DNA from: Streptomyces sp. NBC_00442
Lineage (GTDB): Bacteria > Actinomycetota > Actinomycetes > Streptomycetales > Streptomycetaceae
Direction: 5' to 3'
NCBI RefSeq assembly: GCF_036014195.1
Contig: NZ_CP107918.1
Coordinates: 930,001 to 994,000 of the forward strand
Length of the DNA stretch: 64,000 bases
Under the pieces are notes generated by a model that saw nothing but the letters and a program-made list of their open reading frames with translations, was not told where the DNA came from and did no database searches. Below, piece by piece: positions 23,468-31,645 of this stretch; within the stretch, counting starts at the first letter, position 1; each line of letters opens with the position of its first letter. The position numbers and the translations under genes were made by a program.

Positions 23468-24308
23468 GGGGTCGGTCGGCTCCCTCGTCGAGCTCGGCCT
23501 CTCACGTTACGAGGCGCGGGTCTATCTCGCGCTCGTCAGGCGCGACTCCTACACCGCGGCGCAGGTGGCGCGGGAGGCGGAGGTGCCGCGCCAGCGCATT
23601 TACGACGTACTCGACAAGCTGGTCCGCGCACAGCTGGCCGTGGCCCACCGGGGGCGCGTCACGACGTTCACCGCGGTCGCTCCCGAGCTCGCCCTGACAC
23701 GCCTGATGAACCGTCAAAGGGAGTCACTGGAACGGCTGGAGAAGGTGTCGACGGGTCTGACGTCGCTCCTGTTGCCCCTGTGGACGGACGGACGGTCCCA
23801 CACCGACCCGCTCGACTACATCGAAGTGCTGCGTGATCAGCGCCGGATCGCGGAGCGCTTCGCGGACATCCAGGAACAGGCCGACTCCGAACTGCTCAGC
23901 TTCTGCATGCCCCCGTTCGTCGCTCCGGCCGCCAACACCTCCGGAATCAAGGCGACTCGGCGGCTTCGGCGCGCCAAGGGCACGGTGCGCGCGGTCTACA
24001 CGCATGACGCGCTCACCGACGAGGAGGTCCTGGAGAACGTGCGGCGCTTCGCCGAAGCGGGCGAGGAGGCCCGCTTCACGCAGGCCCTGCCGCTCAAACT
24101 GGTCATCGCCGATGCGTCGTTGGTGCTCTGCGACATGCCGGATCCCGTCGCGGGCACGGGTTCGACGACCGCGCTGTACATCGAGCACCCGGCGCTCGCG
24201 GCCTGTCTGCGCCTGGCCTTCCAGAGCGTGTGGGATGCGGCCGAGCCGATGGGAGCGGAAGCGGATGCGGCGGAGCCGATGGGCGGCGCCGAGCGAAACC
24301 CGGACTGA
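23454..24308 (+). CDS. TrmB-family transcriptional regulator
   Basis: A 284-residue protein. The N-terminal winged helix is typical of TrmB: LVELGLSRYEARVYLALV, then AAQVAREAEVPRQRIYDVLD and LVRAQLAVAHRGRV. A coiled coil (RLMNRQRESLERLEKVSTGL) follows and then an effector-like domain. TrmB proteins mostly sense sugars. It is divergent from the large protease gene, the likely target. The in-frame ATG at 23454 lies 28 bases from the ribosome-binding site, which better serves the overlapping leader frame. The C-terminus carries an 18- to 30-bp duplication (AEPMGAEADAAEPMG). Confidence 0.82.
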   Translation: MEPDEGSVGSLVELGLSRYEARVYLALVRRDSYTAAQVAREAEVPRQRIYDVLDKLVRAQLAVAHRGRVTTFTAVAPELALTRLMNRQRESLERLEKVSTGLTSLLLPLWTDGRSHTDPLDYIEVLRDQRRIAERFADIQEQADSELLSFCMPPFVAPAANTSGIKATRRLRRAKGTVRAVYTHDALTDEEVLENVRRFAEAGEEARFTQALPLKLVIADASLVLCDMPDPVAGTGSTTALYIEHPALAACLRLAFQSVWDAAEPMGAEADAAEPMGGAERNPD

Positions 24309-24423
24309 GCGGAACCGAACCCGCCCTGGGCACGACCTGGACTCAGCCGAACTCGCCCAGGGCACAACCCGCACCGGGCCGGACCAACCCGCCCTGGGCG
24401 AAAGCGGCGGACGCCGCCCCGCC

Positions 24424-24960
24424 TCAGTCCTCCGGGGCGCTCGGCTCGCCGCCGCGGCCGCCGCGCCCGCGCCGGGCTCGGCGTGCCACACCGAGCAGCA
24501 GGGCCAGTACGGCCAGCACCACGAGGGAGATCGTCAGGCCGCGCGCGTAGTTCAGCGGCAGCACGGACGGGTTCGCGGTGGGGAGGGGGCGGAGCAGGAC
24601 GGGGAGCGCGATCAGGACGAGGCAGCCGGCGGTCATCAGCGTGCCCCGCAGCAGGCCGCGGTTCGAGAGGCCGTTGTCCGTGTGGCCGTCCTCCGTGTGG
24701 CCGTCCTCCGTGTGGCCGTCCTCCGTGTGGCCGTTGCCGGTGAGGCTGCGGTTCATGAGGCTGCGGTTCGAGAGGCTGCGGTTCATGAGGATGCCGGTCA
24801 GGAGCCCCACCGTGAGGACCAGCGGTCCGATGATGCCGTCGTGCAGCACGACGGCTCCGGCGAGCCAGATCAGTACGTCCCAGTGTGTGGCCTGGTCCCA
24901 TACCAGCAGCCCGCCGACGGCCATCAGGGCCAGGCCGGCCGCGCCGAGGAGGGTGCGCAT
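24424..24960 (-). CDS. small membrane protein with repeat-rich loop, coupled to molybdopterin oxidoreductase
   Basis: A 178-residue protein with hydrophobic segments at the N-terminus (LLGAAGLALMAVGGLLVW and WLAGAVVLHDGIIGPLVLTV) and the C-terminus (MTAGCLVLIALPVLL and ISLVVLAVLALLLGVA). Between them is a hydrophilic loop of tandem repeats: NRSLM/NRSLS units and four GHTED units. Its ATG overlaps the TGA of the oxidoreductase gene (TGATG), so the two are translated together. It may be a membrane partner of the oxidoreductase; no family is recognised. Confidence 0.75.
   Translation of the reverse strand: MRTLLGAAGLALMAVGGLLVWDQATHWDVLIWLAGAVVLHDGIIGPLVLTVGLLTGILMNRSLSNRSLMNRSLTGNGHTEDGHTEDGHTEDGHTDNGLSNRGLLRGTLMTAGCLVLIALPVLLRPLPTANPSVLPLNYARGLTISLVVLAVLALLLGVARRARRGRGGRGGEPSAPED
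24676..24800. repeat. two adjacent coding tandem repeats (15 bp and about 18 bp)
   Basis: Four copies of a 15-bp unit TCCTCCGTGTGGCCG, then three to four copies of a unit like GAGGCTGCGGTTCATGA. They encode the GHTED and NRSLM repeats of the membrane protein's loop. Confidence 0.9.
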
Positions 24961-26102
24961 CACAGCACCTCCAGCCGGGTGACCCACTTGGTCTGGAGTA
25001 CGCCGGGACGGTTGGGGGCGATGATGCGGGCGGGATAGCCGTGGTCCGCGGTCAGGGTCTGGCCGTTGAGCTTCAGGGCGAGCAGGGTCAACGGGTCGTG
25101 GGCGTAGTCCCGGCCCATTTCCATCACCCGGTAGGCGCCGTACTGCTCCAGGGACACCACGCGCACCCGGGCGTCGGGCGGGGCGCCGGCCCGGCGCAAC
25201 AGGTCGGTCATGCGCACCCCCGTCCAGTGGGCGGTCTTGCTCCAGCCCTCGACGCAGGCGATGGGCAGGACGGATTCGTGCTGGGTGAGGGCCGACAGCT
25301 CGTCGAAGGTGAGGGTGTACGGGCGGGGACCCGCGACGGTCAGCCGGTAGGCGGCGATGTCGACGTGTGTGGTTCCGGCCGCCCGTGCGCTCCGGTTGAC
25401 GGGCAGGCCCTCGGCACCGTAGTCGGGGTGGCGCGGTGCAAGGACGTCGAAGAACTTCAGGGGCGTGAAGGCCTGGCCGACGGTGGTCAGGGTGACCGCG
25501 CCCACGGCGGCTGCCACGCCGGTCAGCAGGGAGCGCCGGTCGGGGCCGTCGGCGGCCGGGAGCGTCAGGGTTCCCGGCGAGCGCGTTCCCCAATGAGCTC
25601 TGATTTCGGGGTACTTGACGGCGATGTGGAGCATGAGGGCGCCGGCGAGCAGCCAGGCCACGGCGAAGTGCACCGGCACGAACGAGAACGGCCACGGGTA
25701 CCACTGCACCGTGTTCAGAAGGCCGGTGAACAGTTCGAAGACCGCGCCCGCGACGAGGGCGGCGACCGAGAGCCGCTCCAGGGCGTGGCGCGGGGAACGC
25801 AGCGGCGGCCAGGCGAACAGTTTCGGGTAGACCGTCCACAACTTGGCGAGCAGCAGCGGAATCGCGGCGATGCCGGACGCCACGTGCAGGCCCTGGGAGA
25901 GCCGGTATCCCCAGACGGGCCTGCTGGGCAGCACGTCCAGCAGCCAGCCGGGCTGGTGCTGGAGGTAGTGGCTGATCAGTCCGGTACCGAAGCAGACCGC
26001 GATCGCGGCACCCAGCCAGCGGCCGATCGAGGTCGCCGTGCGGGCGTCGTGCAGTCGGCCGTGGAAGACGGGCGGCCGCACTGCGGGAAGTCGTGGCTTC
26101 AT
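24960..26102 (-). CDS. molybdopterin-dependent oxidoreductase fused to a b-type membrane domain
   Basis: A 380-residue two-part protein. The N-terminal half has four to five membrane segments (for example WLGAAIAVCFGTGLISHYLQ and FAVAWLLAGALMLHIAV) with His residues that could hold haem, like cytochrome b561-type subunits. The C-terminal half is an oxidoreductase molybdopterin-binding domain of the sulphite-oxidase/YedY superfamily, with the molybdenum-ligand Cys in PIACVEGWSKTAHWTG. A twin-Arg-like DRRSLLTGVAAAVG links the halves. It would oxidise or reduce a periplasmic substrate and pass electrons through the membrane; the substrate is unknown. The start ATG is close to ATGGAG. Confidence 0.87.
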   Translation of the reverse strand: MKPRLPAVRPPVFHGRLHDARTATSIGRWLGAAIAVCFGTGLISHYLQHQPGWLLDVLPSRPVWGYRLSQGLHVASGIAAIPLLLAKLWTVYPKLFAWPPLRSPRHALERLSVAALVAGAVFELFTGLLNTVQWYPWPFSFVPVHFAVAWLLAGALMLHIAVKYPEIRAHWGTRSPGTLTLPAADGPDRRSLLTGVAAAVGAVTLTTVGQAFTPLKFFDVLAPRHPDYGAEGLPVNRSARAAGTTHVDIAAYRLTVAGPRPYTLTFDELSALTQHESVLPIACVEGWSKTAHWTGVRMTDLLRRAGAPPDARVRVVSLEQYGAYRVMEMGRDYAHDPLTLLALKLNGQTLTADHGYPARIIAPNRPGVLQTKWVTRLEVL

Positions 26103-26147
26103 TGCTCCATCTCACCCCGGACGGATGCCGTTCCGGGTGGTCCGACA

Positions 26148-26161
26148 CCTTACGGTTCGCG
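26148..26161. promoter_or_regulatory. shared 14-bp motif CCTTACGGTTCGCG, copy A
   Basis: 46 bp upstream of the oxidoreductase start (minus-strand gene). The same 14 bases occur before the GT87 gene at 26830-26843. Confidence 0.6.
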
Positions 26162-26386
26162 AACGCCACCCCTTGGGGCCACCGCCGGGTTGCCGCCGCG
26201 TCGCCCCGGGGATCGGTCCGAGATCGCTTCCGCGGCACCCTGATAAGGGGAAATGCGATGGCGTGATTAACACCGTGACAGGCGTGGCGGGACATGGTTA
26301 GGATCTTTGGGCGGCATCGCGTGTCGGTCACCGGCCGGGTGAGACATGGAGGTGTCCGACGAGATGCCCCATGGAGGCATTACAGC

Positions 26387-26776
26387 GTGTCAGTACAGTT
26401 GAATCACACCATTGTCGGCGCCCGGGACAACCGCGCGTCCGCGGAATTCCTGGCCGATGTGCTCGGCCTTGAGGCAGGCAAGGAGTGGGGGCCGTTCGTC
26501 CCCGTCGTGACCGGCAACGGAGTCACTCTCGACTTCGCCACCGTTCCCGAAGGTGTGGAGATCGCGCCTCAGCATTACGCATTCCTCGTCTCAGACGAGG
26601 TGTTCGATGCGGCATTCCAGCGCATTACGGAGTTGAAGCTTCCGTTCTTCGCGGATCCGCATCGCAAGCACCCGAACGAAATCAATCACAACGACGGCGG
26701 CCGCGGGGTTTATTTTCCCGATCCCTCGGGGCATTGGCTTGAACTCCTGACCGTCCCCTATGGCGGCTGGCAGTAA
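26387..26776 (+). CDS. VOC-superfamily (glyoxalase-like) protein
   Basis: A 129-residue single-domain protein with two beta-alpha-beta-beta-beta modules: LNHTIVGARDNRASAEFLAD, then HYAFLVSDEVFDAAFQRI and GVYFPDPSGHWLELLT. Metal ligands typical of VOC enzymes are available (His in LNHTIV, His in QHYAF, Glu in WLELLT). Such proteins are dioxygenases, glyoxalases or resistance proteins; the reaction cannot be told. The GTG at 26387 has GGAGG nine bases upstream. Its codon use is less GC-extreme than its neighbours. Confidence 0.85.
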   Translation: MSVQLNHTIVGARDNRASAEFLADVLGLEAGKEWGPFVPVVTGNGVTLDFATVPEGVEIAPQHYAFLVSDEVFDAAFQRITELKLPFFADPHRKHPNEINHNDGGRGVYFPDPSGHWLELLTVPYGGWQ

Positions 26777-26829
26777 CACGAGCGAACCGGCGCGGGGCGG
26801 CGCGGGGCGCGCTCGCACATCCGGGTGAA

Positions 26830-26843
26830 CCTTACGGTTCGCG
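26830..26843. promoter_or_regulatory. shared 14-bp motif CCTTACGGTTCGCG, copy B
   Basis: 55-68 bp upstream of the GT87 start codon. Identical to copy A before the divergent oxidoreductase gene. Confidence 0.6.
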
Positions 26844-26897
26844 GACGGCGGGGGTGGCCTGCGCCGCATCGGGGCCCCGAGCTGCGAGGCTCGTCGG

Positions 26898-28325
26898 GTG
26901 ACCCATCGACGTACCGTATGCACTGCCGTCCTGCTCGCCGCACTCACCACGGTGCTCGCCTTCACCATCCGCAAGGACGGGTTCCGGATCGACCCGGCCG
27001 GGCTTTCGTGGTGGTACGCGGCGGCCTGGCTGTTGTTCGCCGTCGCCGCCTGGTCGGTGCGCAAGGTGCCGGCGCGCCACCGTGCGGCGCTGATCGTCGC
27101 GGGCGGGATCGCCGTCGCCTCGACCGGGCTGCTCGCTCCCCCGCGCACCAGCACCGACGCCTATCGGTACGCCTGGGACGGACGGGTGCAGGCCGCCGGT
27201 ATCTCCCCGTACGACTATGCACCGGGCGACCCGCAGGTGGCCCGCCTGCGTGACCCCTGGCTCTTCCCGACGGCTGCGGCGCAGTGCGCGTTGCCCGAGC
27301 GGGCCCGGGTCGACGGCGGTTGCACCCGCCTCAACAGGCCCTCGGTACACACCATTTACCCGCCGGTCGCCGAGGCGTACTACCTCGTGGTCGATGAGAT
27401 CTCGCCCGGCGGGGCCCGCCTCAAGCCGCTGCAGATCGGCGGCGCCCTCTTCGCGGTCGCCACCACGCTCGTTCTCGTACGCGTCCTGAGGCGGCGCGGC
27501 CCGGACGGTGCGCCGGGCCAGGTGTCGGGCGCCGCGTTCTGGGCGTGGTGTCCTGCCGTGCCCGTGGAGGCGGTGAACAACGCCCATATCGACGTCCTGG
27601 CGGTGCTCTTGACGGTGGCGGGTCTGGCCGCGCTGACGGGGGGCCGGGACCGGTCCCTCGGGCGGCTGCGTGCCGCGGCGGGCGGGGTGCTGATCGGCGC
27701 GGGTGTCGCCGTCAAGATGCTGCCCGCGATGGTGCTGCCCGCGGCGCTGCGCCGGCGGCCGGTCACGGTGCTGCTCTCGACCACCGCGATGGTCGCGCTC
27801 TCCTACCTGCCTTACGCCCTCGCGTCCCACTCCTCGGTATTCGGCTATCTCAGCGGCTACACCGAGGAGGAAGGGTATGAGGACCCGGAGGGACAGGGCC
27901 GGTTCGCGCTGCTGCGGATGGTGCTGCCCGACAGCTGGGCCCTGCCGGTCGCGCTCGTCGCGCTGCTCGCCGTGACGGGATACGTGCTGTGGCGCGGATA
28001 CGCCGAACGCCCTTGGTCGGGAGCCCTGTTGCTGTTCGGGTGGGCCTTTCTCCTCCTCACTCCGGGCTACTCCTGGTACGCCCTCCTCGTGGTCGCCCTC
28101 GTCGCGCTCGACGGGCGGTGGGAGTGGCTCACCCTCGCCATGGCGGGCGCCTGCACCTATGTGGTGGCCAAGGCGCTGGGAGACTTCCCCATGGCGAGGA
28201 CGGCGTACACGGTCGCCGGGTGCGCGGTGCTGGCGGGCTGGGCGATCCGGCGCCACCTCGCCGGACGCCCGCAGCGGGACACGAGCCGTGCGGAAGTGGC
28301 GCCACAGGGCCGGGTTAGTGTCTGA
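26898..28325 (+). CDS. GT87-family polyprenyl-phosphate-dependent membrane glycosyltransferase
   Basis: A 475-residue integral membrane protein with about ten hydrophobic segments. The first extracellular loop has the acidic catalytic-type motif STDAYRYAWDGRVQAAG, followed by YDYAPGDP, as in GT-C enzymes of the DUF2029/GT87 group that use lipid-linked mannose. The motif NNAHIDVLAVLL and the K-M-L-P segment (AVKMLPAMVLP) are also typical. The GTG at 26898 starts the protein; the ribosome-binding site is weak. Together with the GT2 enzyme, it fits a lipid-linked sugar pathway: GT2 makes the polyprenyl-sugar donor and GT87 uses it outside. That link is inference. Confidence 0.85.
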   Translation: MTHRRTVCTAVLLAALTTVLAFTIRKDGFRIDPAGLSWWYAAAWLLFAVAAWSVRKVPARHRAALIVAGGIAVASTGLLAPPRTSTDAYRYAWDGRVQAAGISPYDYAPGDPQVARLRDPWLFPTAAAQCALPERARVDGGCTRLNRPSVHTIYPPVAEAYYLVVDEISPGGARLKPLQIGGALFAVATTLVLVRVLRRRGPDGAPGQVSGAAFWAWCPAVPVEAVNNAHIDVLAVLLTVAGLAALTGGRDRSLGRLRAAAGGVLIGAGVAVKMLPAMVLPAALRRRPVTVLLSTTAMVALSYLPYALASHSSVFGYLSGYTEEEGYEDPEGQGRFALLRMVLPDSWALPVALVALLAVTGYVLWRGYAERPWSGALLLFGWAFLLLTPGYSWYALLVVALVALDGRWEWLTLAMAGACTYVVAKALGDFPMARTAYTVAGCAVLAGWAIRRHLAGRPQRDTSRAEVAPQGRVSV

Positions 28326-28328
28326 GGT

Positions 28329-29135
28329 ATGACAACTGCCGTACTGGAACCGCGAGTAGGGCCCATGCTGCGCGGCTGGCGCGAGCAGCGCCGGCTCAGC
28401 CAGCTGGAACTCGCGCTGCGCGCCGATTCCTCGGCCCGGCACATCAGCTTCATCGAGACCGGCAGGTCCCGCCCCAGCGAGGAGATGGTCCTGCGGCTCG
28501 CCGAGCACCTGGACGTGCCGGTCCGCGAGCGCAACGCGCTGCTTCTGGCGGCCGGTTACGCCCCGCACTACGCGCAGACGCCGCTCGACGACCCGGCGAT
28601 GAGTTCCCTGCGTACCGGAATGGAACGTCTGCTCCAGGCGTACGAGCCCTACCCGGCGCTGGTGGTGGACGCGACGTACACGGTGCTCGCCGCTAACCGG
28701 GGCATCGCCATGCTCCTCGAAGGGGTGGCCGGGCATCTGCTGACGCCGCCCGTGAACGCCCTGCGGCTGACCCTGCACCCCGAAGGGCTCGCCCCGCGCA
28801 TCCGCAACCTGGCGCAGTGGCGCGGCCACCTCCTGGAGCAGACGGAGCGTCAGATCGCCCTGCTGCGCAGCGACAGCCTGCGCGCGCTGTACGAGGAGGT
28901 CGCCGCCCATCCCGTGCCGGCCGGCGAAGAGGAGCCGGACGACGCGGACGCGCGGCGGGCGTTCCCGTTCGCGCTGCCGCTGCGCATCGAGCACGCGGGC
29001 ACGGTCCTGTCGTTCATATCCACCATCGCCACGTTCAACACGCCGATGGATGTCACCGTCTCCGAGCTGGCCATCGAGACGTTCCTGCCGGCCGACCCGG
29101 AGACGGCGAAGTACCTTCAGTCGTTCACGCCGTAG
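28329..29135 (+). CDS. XRE-family regulator with MmyB-like ligand-binding domain
   Basis: A 268-residue protein. The helix-turn-helix is LRGWREQRRLSQLELALR to ARHISFIETGRSRPSEEMVL. The rest is the MmyB-like domain (YPALVVDATYTVLAANRG), known in this family to bind a fatty acid. The ATG lies four bases after the GT87 stop, without a Shine-Dalgarno; an internal promoter and leaderless start are plausible. Such regulators usually control an adjacent oxidoreductase or SnoaL-like gene; here the convergent SnoaL-like gene overlaps its end by 11 bp. Confidence 0.9.
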   Translation: MTTAVLEPRVGPMLRGWREQRRLSQLELALRADSSARHISFIETGRSRPSEEMVLRLAEHLDVPVRERNALLLAAGYAPHYAQTPLDDPAMSSLRTGMERLLQAYEPYPALVVDATYTVLAANRGIAMLLEGVAGHLLTPPVNALRLTLHPEGLAPRIRNLAQWRGHLLEQTERQIALLRSDSLRALYEEVAAHPVPAGEEEPDDADARRAFPFALPLRIEHAGTVLSFISTIATFNTPMDVTVSELAIETFLPADPETAKYLQSFTP

Positions 29136-29502
29136 GGGGTACGCGGTCCACGAACCCGGCGACGGAGCCGATGCGGCCGTCCTCGGCGAGTGTAATCACA
29201 TCGAACCCGGCGAACGGGGCCGAGCCGTCGGCCGACGACACCAGCTCCCATCCGAAGCGCGCGATGTGGTGGTTGCCGTCGACCGCGCCGAGCTTCCGGA
29301 ACTCGAACCCCGGGAACTGGGCATGCGTCCCGGCGATCACCGCGGCTACCGCTTCGTGCCCCGCGACATCGGCGAACGGATCGGTGTAGGAGCCCTCTTC
29401 GGTCCACGCCGCCTCGACGGCCTTGGCCACGCTCTCGGCCGAGCCGGCGTTCCACGCCTCGAAGTAGCGGGCGACGGCGGTCTCGTAACGGTTCTCAGAC
29501 AT
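29125..29502 (-). CDS. SnoaL/NTF2-like protein
   Basis: A 125-residue cone-shaped-barrel protein: RYFEAWNAGSAESVAKAVEA, the motif YTDPFADVAGHEAV, then HHIARFGWELV. The family includes polyketide cyclases and ketosteroid isomerases; without conserved Asp/His context I leave the reaction open. The ATG at 29502 has GGAGG nine bases upstream. The last 11 bases overlap the end of the convergent XRE gene, so the two stop codons lie within each other's coding sequence. Confidence 0.82.
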   Translation of the reverse strand: MSENRYETAVARYFEAWNAGSAESVAKAVEAAWTEEGSYTDPFADVAGHEAVAAVIAGTHAQFPGFEFRKLGAVDGNHHIARFGWELVSSADGSAPFAGFDVITLAEDGRIGSVAGFVDRVPPTA

Positions 29503-29652
29503 GGAAAGCAGCCTCCGTGAGGTACGTCCTGACGTACGGCCTGCCTGTTCGGCAGCCCGGAACACCCGGGACCCGACCGGAGTGCGCCGCCCGGGTCCCG
29601 ATGTCCCTCACTGTGCCGGGGCGGGGACGGCGGGTCGATTACTGCGGAGGTA

Positions 29653-30651
29653 ATGGGCAATGCGAGAGCGCTCTCAGCAGGGTGGAGTGGTAGCGGTGGC
29701 GGGAGTGCGGTGAGTGGTCGGGGCGCGGTGGACGGTCCGGACGGGGTGGACGGTCCGGACGGCGTGAGAGGCCCGGACGGGGTGAGAGGTCCGGACGGGG
29801 TGGAGCGGGGTGCGGTGGGTCGGGGCGGGAAGGTTTGGTATGCCTCGTACGGGTCCAACATGCATCTCGACCGGCTCGCCCACTACATCGAGGGGGGACG
29901 GCCGCCCGGTGCCGCCAGGAGTTACCCGGGGTGCCGGGATCGTCGGCCTCCGGTCGCGTCCGTGCCGGTGCACCTGCGTGGAGCGCTCTACTTCGCCACC
30001 CGGTCCCCGGTGTGGGGCGGCGGCCGGGCGTTCTACGATCCGGGGGCGGCGGGCCATGTGCTGGCCCGTGCGCATCTGGTCTCCACGGGGCAGTTCGCTG
30101 ACATCGCGGCTCAGGAGATGTACCGCGAACCCGGAGAGGACCTGGACCTCGGTGAGGTGCTGAGCAAGGGGAGGTCCGTGCTGGGCGCGGGCCGGTACGA
30201 GACGCTCATCTGCCCCGGGTCGCTCGACGGCCGGCCCGTGCTCACGTTCACCGCGCCGTGGCGCATGGACGATGTCGCCCGGACCGCACCCTCGGCCGCG
30301 TATCTCCGCCACCTCGCAGAGGGGCTGCTGGAGGCGGGCGCCTGGGACGTGGACACGGTCACCGCCTACTTGGCGACATGTCCCGGCACGGCGGGCCTGT
30401 GGACCGAGCGGGCCATCGCCGAACTCTTGGAGGATCGCATCGAGCGGGCCGACGGCACCAACCCCGCCGACAGCACCGACAGCACCGACAGCACCAACGT
30501 CGGGCCGCCGCAGGCAACTTGGACGCAGTCGGCGCACCCCGTTGGTTTCGTGCCGCACCTCCGGCCCCTCCGTACCCTGGAGCCAAGGCGGCGATCATGG
30601 GCCGGCGACGGTATCGAGGGAGACATCGATGACGGGGACTCTGCGGGTTGA
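29653..30651 (+). CDS. GGCT-like protein (often annotated as histone deacetylase in Streptomyces)
   Basis: The core WYASYGSNMHLDRLAHYIEG, GCRDRRPP and FYDPGAAGHVLARAHLVS is characteristic of a family with the gamma-glutamylcyclotransferase fold. I recall its common label, histone deacetylase, but see no evidence for that activity. The first 55 codons are low-complexity 15-bp repeats (GPDGVDGPDGVRGPDGV), and homologous sequence starts near codon 55. The real start may therefore be the GTG at 29800 or 29815; GGAGG is too close to the ATG at 29653. A Thr-Asp-Ser repeat lies near residue 280. The gene overlaps the next gene by 23 bp. An exact dispersed palindrome covers codons 4-8. Confidence 0.7.
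   Translation: MGNARALSAGWSGSGGGSAVSGRGAVDGPDGVDGPDGVRGPDGVRGPDGVERGAVGRGGKVWYASYGSNMHLDRLAHYIEGGRPPGAARSYPGCRDRRPPVASVPVHLRGALYFATRSPVWGGGRAFYDPGAAGHVLARAHLVSTGQFADIAAQEMYREPGEDLDLGEVLSKGRSVLGAGRYETLICPGSLDGRPVLTFTAPWRMDDVARTAPSAAYLRHLAEGLLEAGAWDVDTVTAYLATCPGTAGLWTERAIAELLEDRIERADGTNPADSTDSTDSTNVGPPQATWTQSAHPVGFVPHLRPLRTLEPRRRSWAGDGIEGDIDDGDSAG
29664..29675. repeat. dispersed palindrome GAGAGCGCTCTC, exact copy 5
   Basis: Lies at the 5' end of the GGCT-like gene, ahead of the 15-bp repeats; it is intergenic if a later start is used. Confidence 0.9.
29726..29806. repeat. 15-bp tandem repeat (GGTCCGGACGGGGTG type), five copies
   Basis: Encodes GPDGV/D units if the upstream ATG is used; otherwise it is 5' leader. 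Copies vary at a few positions. Confidence 0.9.
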
Positions 30652-31321
30652 GGCGAACTCCACGACGGGCGGCCTCGTGCTGCGGCCCTGGCGGACGGAC
30701 GACGTGGAGGACGTCATCGAGGCTTTCGGCGACCCCGCGATAGCCAAGTGGGCGAACCCGCCCATCACGACGCGCGAGGACGCACTGCGCTGGCTCGACA
30801 TGCAGAGCCAGGATCAGGAGAACGGGGTGCGGCTCGCGTTCGCGGTGATCGCGGACCAACCTGGGCTCGGTGAGGGCGAGTTGCTGGGCAACGTCGTCGT
30901 CAAGTGGCACGAACTCCCCGGCGGCGGGGCCCGCCGGGCCGGCGGAGTCGGGGACATCGGCAAGGTGGGTGGAGTCGGCGGCGGTGCCCGTGGTGACGCG
31001 GGTGGTGTCGCCGGAGTGGGCGGTGCCGGCGCAGTCACCGGAGTCGGCGGAGTCGGCGGAGTCGGCGAGATCGGCTACTGGACGATGCCCCACGCTCGCG
31101 GCCGGGGCATCGCCCCGCGCGTGGTGGAAGCGCTCTCAACGTGGGCCTTCGACACGTTCGCCGCGCAGGGCCTGCACCGTCTCGAACTGATCCACCAGGT
31201 GGACAACCTCGCTTCGTGCCGCGTCGCGGAGAAGTCCGGCTACCGCCTCGACAGAATCCTCCCCGCCTACCCGCCCTATCCCATGGACGGCCACATTCAC
31301 GTGCGCGACGCCGGCCGCTGA
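30629..31321 (+). CDS. GNAT-family N-acetyltransferase with glycine-rich insertion
   Basis: A 230-residue protein similar to RimJ/RimL-type acetyltransferases. LVLRPWRTDDVEDVIEAF starts the fold, and the acetyl-CoA pyrophosphate loop is in ARGRGIAPRVVEAL, followed by RLELIHQVDNLASCRVAEKS. Between the strand LLGNVVVKWHE and the strand GEIGYWTMP is an insertion of about 50 residues that is almost only Gly, Val and Ala, made of 9-bp units (GGAGTCGGC). Without it the protein would have a normal length near 180. The ATG at 30629 has AGGGAG six bases upstream and lies within the end of the previous gene. Confidence 0.85.
   Translation: MTGTLRVEANSTTGGLVLRPWRTDDVEDVIEAFGDPAIAKWANPPITTREDALRWLDMQSQDQENGVRLAFAVIADQPGLGEGELLGNVVVKWHELPGGGARRAGGVGDIGKVGGVGGGARGDAGGVAGVGGAGAVTGVGGVGGVGEIGYWTMPHARGRGIAPRVVEALSTWAFDTFAAQGLHRLELIHQVDNLASCRVAEKSGYRLDRILPAYPPYPMDGHIHVRDAGR
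30946..31074. repeat. 9-bp-type coding repeat in the GNAT gene
   Basis: Irregular tandem GGAGTCGGC-like units giving the Gly/Val insertion. Confidence 0.85.
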
Positions 31322-31645
31322 GGCTGCGACAGCCGGCGGCCGATTCGGCGGACGCCGACCGGTCCTGCCCTTCCTCCGGTCGGCCGTGAGAGCGCTCCCC
31401 GCCACGGGACCCGCTGCCGAGGGATCCACCGCGGGCTGATCACCGCGGGGCCGTCATCGCCGTGGACCGCTGCGGTGGATCGCTGCGGCGGATCGCTGCG
31501 GCGCTCGTCACCGGTGGTTCTGCCCCCTGTTCCCCCGCCTGCGCGCGGGCGTTCCCCCGTACGGCTCCGGATGCGGGCGCCGGGCAGGCGCCGGATGCCA
31601 AGATCGTCGCAAGGGGTGGGTCCGGTTCGGCATCCTTGGAGTCCC
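31322..31645. other. 324-bp promoter region of the GH6 gene
   Basis: No gene supported. It contains a CebR-like box at 31387-31400 and 15-bp near-repeats (GATCGCTGCGGCGG) at 31470-31505. Confidence 0.5.
31387..31400. promoter_or_regulatory. CebR-like LacI-family operator candidate
   Basis: TGAGAGCGCTCCCC matches 12 of 14 bases of the CebR consensus TGGGAGCGCTCCCA, known upstream of cellobiose and cellulase genes in Streptomyces. It lies about 245 bp before the GH6 cellulase start. It is also a one-mismatch member of the dispersed palindrome family, so the match alone is not decisive. Confidence 0.5.

Noticed and set aside
29653..30651. Histone deacetylase function for the GGCT-like protein
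   Set aside because: The sequence has none of the zinc-binding His/Asp motifs of deacetylases; the label is a habitual database name.
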